Assembly (NCBI GenBank): GCA_947179155.2
Contig: OX359270.1
Location: 3,008,077-3,072,076 of the forward strand
DNA: 64,000 nucleotides
Direction: 5' to 3'
Source: Hedera helix
Taxonomy: Eukaryota; Streptophyta; Magnoliopsida; Apiales; Araliaceae
This document shows, piece after piece, positions 60,414 to 64,000 of the stretch (its first letter is position 1; every line of letters starts with the position of its first letter). A program made the translations under genes and the position numbers. Below the pieces are notes generated by a model. It was not told the origin of the DNA and did no database searches. It worked only from the letters and a program-made list of their open reading frames with translations.

Positions 60414-60632
60414 TATTACTATTACTATATTATTATTATTATTAAAAATTGAGAAGACAATCCCCAAAGTGAAAAAAAATTAAAAGTTCAATCCCCTAAT
60501 TGAAAAAACAGATAAGTCAATCCCCAAAGTGAAAAAAATTAAAAGTTTAATCACTCAATTGAAAAAATTGAGAGTTCAATCCCCAAAGTGGAAAAACGTT
60601 AAAAGTTTAGGGTACTAATTTATATTTAGGCC
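59875..60632. mobile_element. 758-bp fold-back MITE, Mutator-like, with 9-bp TSD
   Basis: TTTATATTT at 59866-59874 and 60633-60641 flanks an element whose ends GACCTAAATATAAATCAGTA and (rc) GGCCTAAATATAAATTAGTA pair. Each arm of about 180 bp carries repeated ACTTTGGGGATTGAACT-type blocks. The centre (60061-60440) is a (TAA)n/(TAG)n array that is itself a palindrome. The poly-Asn / poly-Ile frames through it are artefacts. 9-bp TSD points to Mutator-like. Confidence 0.88.
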
Positions 60633-60695
60633 TTTATATTTTAAAAGCAATATGAACTTATTGTCGCTGGTTAAATTAAAATCTTCTAATTATTG

Positions 60696-61492
60696 CAAGA
60701 TTCTAAAAGGCGGGCGCCCGGGGGGCGTAGTGCCTAGAGGGTCTAGGCGGGGCCTGGGCGGAGCCTATGGGAGATTTTTTATTTTAAGTTAATTTTAATA
60801 TTTTATCTTACATTTATCCAAACAAAATAATAATATAAAAGAAAACAATCCATAATAAAGATAATACAAACCTTTGCCTAAAGTTCAAACACATATCCAT
60901 GTTGCTAATGTCTAAGTTCAAACAGAAACATGCAATTGTTTAAAGTTCAAACACAAACAAATAATAAAAAATACAAATTAATATTCCTCATCTCCATATC
61001 CCTCTATATCTCTCTCTAACTCTTTTTCTCCATATCATTCCAAGATAATGTTCTTATCGGGCTCACACTCATACTTTTCATTTCCCTCTTCTTCCGTGTC
61101 ATCATCAGACAAAAAAATTTCTTCATGAAGTTCTCTTACTCTAACATTTATACTATTTCTTTTAGACTCTAGCACGCTATCCGTTTCGGATGCTTCACCA
61201 ACTGCTTCCCAAGTAAGGCCCGAACAGCCCTCAACTTATTTATTTATTTATACGACGTCGTTTTGTAGCTTAATTATTAAAATTATAAAAAAAATTGTAG
61301 CCCTAAATTTTTCGCTTATGCTTTGCCTAATTTCTCCGTCTTGCCCACCCAGTTCCGTATAATTTCCTAGAATGATTGTTTTTATTCCTTGGACATAGGC
61401 TAAGCGCTAGGCGGCCTAGGCGTGGCGCCAAGGGAGGGCCTAACGCCTAGGCGGGGATCAATCGAATCTAGGCGGAAATTTTTAGAATAATG
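60696..61492. mobile_element. 797-bp non-autonomous hAT element with 8-bp TSD
   Basis: AATTATTG at 60688-60695 and 61493-61500 flanks ends CAAGATTCTAAAA and (rc) CATTATTCTAAAA. Subterminal GC-rich blocks (AGGCGGGCGCCCGGGG, CTAGGCGGCCTAGGCG) occur at both ends. It retains a piece of a transposase frame on the - strand, so it is an internal-deletion derivative. Confidence 0.9.
61035..61217 (-). pseudogene. hAT transposase C-terminal remnant
   Basis: About 60 codons open to a stop at 61035: LTWEAVGEASETDSVLESKR, then an acidic tail with LSDDDTEEEGNE. The LTW..V..AS motif followed by an acidic end is seen at the C-terminus of many plant Ac-like transposases. No dimerisation domain remains. Confidence 0.55.
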
Positions 61493-61500
61493 AATTATTG

Positions 61501-61961
61501 AGTTTAGGTGATCCAAATATTACCCCACCGTTCCCCTACATTTGCACAAGTTTTTGCCATTTCATTTTGACGGATCTCACTTTAACTTAGAAACTCTACA
61601 TAACCTCTAAATCGGATGAAAAAGTTCCATATAGAAATTCTTGGTGTTGAATTTACAATACTTGTTAAGACATTAGGTACACTACCATTTTTACATGAGC
61701 ATACTTTCTGCTGCTTGTATGATTGCAGCTTTTAATGAGCTTGAGTTTTTGTCTTACTGTTTACTCATTCTGCTGTTGATATCTCCTTGGATTAGAAGTT
61801 TACAAGTTTGTCAATGAAATATTTTGTGCATTGTCTTCACTCTTCAGTGTGAGTTATGGAGAGAGCAATAATATACACACCCTGAGGCTGGTTAAAGGTG
61901 TAGATTTTTTTTCTGTTTTCATGACGATTCCGTGTTAGTTGGTTTAATGAGTAAGGAGATC
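61501..61961. other. Unassigned spacer
   Basis: Less AT-rich than usual here, but no open frame with family motifs, no repeat boundary. Confidence 0.4.
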
Positions 61962-61964
61962 TTA

Positions 61965-62381
61965 GGGGCTGTTTGTTTAAATCTGAATGGGGGTCTGAAT
62001 CTGAATCGGTAAGTGGCTGAATGGTTAAGTGCGTTTGTTTGGAAAAAAATTCGTCTGAATGGCTGAATCGGTCAGATGGCGCGGCTGAATGGTTAAGGTC
62101 AGAATTTGTGGCTGAATGGTAGCTGAATGGAGAAAAAAAAATAGAAAAAAATAAAAAAAAATAAAAAAAAAATAAAAAAAAATAAAAAAAATTATATTAT
62201 GTAATATTAAATAAATTTACAACAACTTTGAATTTTTTCAGAGGGGTAAAATATTAAAAATATGTCATTCAGATCTTTTAGATATATTAATTATCAAACA
62301 ACTTTTTTCATTCAGATTCAAATTCAGCTCATTCAGATTCAGATTCAGATTCAGCTCATTCAATTTTTATCAAACACCCCC
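61965..62381. mobile_element. Tourist-like MITE, copy 3, best-preserved ends
   Basis: GGGGCTGTTTG and CAAACACCCCC are an 11-bp TIR with one mismatch; TTA at 61962-61964 and 62382-62384 is the TSD. Interior shares TTCAGAT-rich phrases and CAACAACTTTGAATTTTTTC with the copies at 24070 and 33350, plus GAATCTGAAT-type short repeats. Confidence 0.88.
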
Positions 62382-62384
62382 TTA

Positions 62385-63099
62385 TTCCCTCTTCGGATTT
62401 TATGTTTTTTTAATCACTGAATCAATGAAAATCCAATTTCAAGTTTTCACGGTAAACTGTTGAACCCTGTGAGCCTCATGGTTTGCAATGCTCTGCGTAA
62501 GTATTTTAATGGTCATTCAAGAACTCACCTTGTAAGGCTCCATTTCAGCCTGGGCTACTAGCTTGTTGATTGATGGCACTTGAAGTTAATGAAAATAGAT
62601 GATCATTCGTGAATGCAGATGAAAGATAAGAGTATGCAAGGAGAGAGAAAATCTACGGTGATTCTATTAATTATTCACTACCTTACGGCTTAATTTTCTA
62701 TACTACTTATATTTTATACAACCAAGAAGTTCCAAGAAAATAACCGGTCTTCTAAACTGCGGCTAATTAACTAATTTATACTGTATGCACCTAATTACCA
62801 AAGGAATTATCCTGAATTGCAATTTGCTCTGCTAGCTGTCTATATAGATGGTTTACGACGTCCATTGGGCCAAGTCCCAGCAAGTGTATCGTTGACAACG
62901 AGCTCTTTGGGGCTTCAGTTGCTGCTAGTTTGCAGCGTGGGTACAACAGTTGGTGCTGATAATGTGTATTTTCATAGGTCCTGATCATGGGTTTAATGGG
63001 TACATCCGCCCATTGAAAATACTTGACGGCTTTTGTTGTCAAGGATAGTTTCGATGTGAAAATAAATATTGAATTAAAGAAAATAGTAGGTCAACAACG
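62385..63099. other. Unassigned, probably retroelement-derived
   Basis: A short - strand frame at 62791-63042 has no recognised domain. The region has leader-like purine tracts but no LTR ends that I can define. Confidence 0.35.
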
Positions 63100-63208
63100 G
63101 AGATTAAAGAGGTTTTAGTAGTGAAAATAGAGTATGAGAGATTAAAGAAAATATGCAGAGATTACAGAGGTTTTAGTAGTGAAGATAGAGTATGAGAGAT
63201 TAAACTTT
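63100..63208. repeat. ~55-bp tandem duplication
   Basis: GAGGTTTTAGTAGTGAA.ATAG and AGTATGAGAGATTAAA occur at 63109 and 63167. Confidence 0.85.
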
Positions 63209-63279
63209 ACTTCTAGGCTTACTTTGGTTTTTATAGGGATCCCGTTATGAATTTTCAAGTGTTTGGGCATGCTCCCCCC

Positions 63280-63715
63280 TCCGCCCGTTAGGCTGATTAT
63301 TCAGTTATAACTAAACCGAATAATCTATTTGGTTATAACTGAAATTTACGTAATTTTAATATCCGAACAAATATTCAAATAATAAGGTAACCGAATAACC
63401 GATTTTTCTTTCCGGTGAAATTAAGTTCCATTTTTGTTAAACAAAAAATTCATTTTAATTTTTCAATACTAGAGCTTCCAATCAATAATTAATAACAATC
63501 AACAGCCATAATAATTTATAACTTTAACAAAGTTAAATGGTTTAAAATTAACAATTTGAAATTAAAAATAGTTTTCTTTTTTTATTTTTTTTTAAATTAT
63601 GTGGTTAACTGAACAGTATAATTTTTATATCTGAAATCGAACCCGAGAATCAAATCGTAAAACAGTTATAACTGAAAATGTCCAAAAAATTCGGATCCTA
63701 ACAAATTCGGTCGGT
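63280..63715. mobile_element. Possible small DNA element with TTCGGTTATAAC motifs
   Basis: ATTCAGTTATAACTAAACCG on the left and CAGTTATAACTGAAAATGTC on the right, with several AACCGAATAACCG motifs between, look like subterminal inverted repeats of a hAT-type MITE. Ends and TSD not defined. Confidence 0.45.
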
Positions 63716-63942
63716 CCTTTGATCTTCCCGATCTGAAGATGATTTGGGGGGATACGCTCCGAGGTATATACTAAACAATTAGCAGCCTTGCTAGAGCCAT
63801 TGAGCTGCCTTCTACTATCATCAATACGATCCTCTTGCCTACATAAAGAAGGATCTGGTAGCAAAGAACCTTCTTTATGAGTGAGCTTCTTGTGTTGTTC
63901 CTTCGTAATGTAAGAGATTTTGAATACAACTATTATGTACAT
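63716..63942 (-). other. Possible exon of an unidentified gene running to the window edge
   Basis: The - strand frame KLTHKEGSLLPDPSLCRQED...LNGSSKAANCLVYTSERIPP has balanced composition unlike the neighbouring repeats and ends in AAAG|GACC rather than a clean donor. No family recognised; could equally be retroelement sequence. Confidence 0.22.
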
Positions 63943-64000
63943 TAAGCAAATATTGCGTCTACAAGATCTGTACCGTTTAATCCAATAGCTGATCTCAATT

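Noticed and set aside
60046..60483. Open frames coding poly-Asn/Ser and poly-Ile/Leu on both strands
   Set aside because: They are translations of the (TAA)n/(TAG)n core of a fold-back MITE, with no conserved protein content.
1..64000. tRNA, rRNA or other structural RNA genes
   Set aside because: Scanned for B-box-like and cloverleaf-like stretches by eye; nothing convincing. The tRNA-like matches are only retroelement PBS sites.

Overview
The window is nuclear DNA of a flowering plant, almost certainly a eudicot. It is AT-rich and dominated by transposable elements, and its few host genes have plant-type introns and plant-specific families: LRK10L/WAK-like receptor kinases with GUB_WAK ectodomains, the TPR protein NPGR1, and ribosomal protein L26 with a classic site II plus telo-box promoter. 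I cannot name the species from sequence alone.

Layout. 1-15.1 kb is a nest of LTR-retrotransposon remains: a window-truncated LTR (1-2200), a 1.6 kb fold-back hairpin array inside (TA)n, a second LTR fragment ending at 6651, a 1.2 kb non-coding element with an 8-10 bp target-site duplication (TSD), a 5.29 kb solo LTR with a perfect 5-bp TSD (8132-13421), and an LTR that has a polypurine tract before it and a primer-binding site after it (14228-15054). 16.3-31.8 kb is a cluster of LRK10L-type sequences. It holds a kinase pseudogene on + (split by a hAT MITE), one complete four-exon receptor kinase on - (19028-22357), and then four - strand copies of the GUB_WAK ectodomain exon without any kinase exon. 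Three of these have an open frame and one is a pseudogene. 31.9-41 kb is gene-free, with MITEs, hairpins and local tandem duplications. 41037-45964 is a nearly intact Ty1/copia element with one amber codon in its reverse transcriptase. 46-49.8 kb is gene-free repeats. 49856-56513 is NPGR1 on - (five coding exons, 701 aa, two apparent GC-AG introns). 58323-58763 is intronless RPL26 on +. 58.9-62.4 kb carries four non-autonomous DNA transposons whose TSDs can be read directly (Tourist-like, Mutator-like, hAT-like, Tourist-like). The last 1.6 kb is repeat-rich and unassigned.

Functionally, the receptor kinase and the ectodomain copies form a tandem family for cell-surface carbohydrate or stress sensing, showing birth, truncation and decay side by side. 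NPGR1 (TTC7-like scaffold/calmodulin-binding TPR protein) and RPL26 are ordinary housekeeping or signalling genes in divergent orientation. The most striking material is the structured repeat DNA: the (TA)n-flanked hairpin array, the set of ectodomain-only exons, the MITE sitting exactly in a kinase catalytic loop, the long solo LTR, and 26-36 bp poly(G) tracts beside two family members. No clearly new multi-gene system was found.
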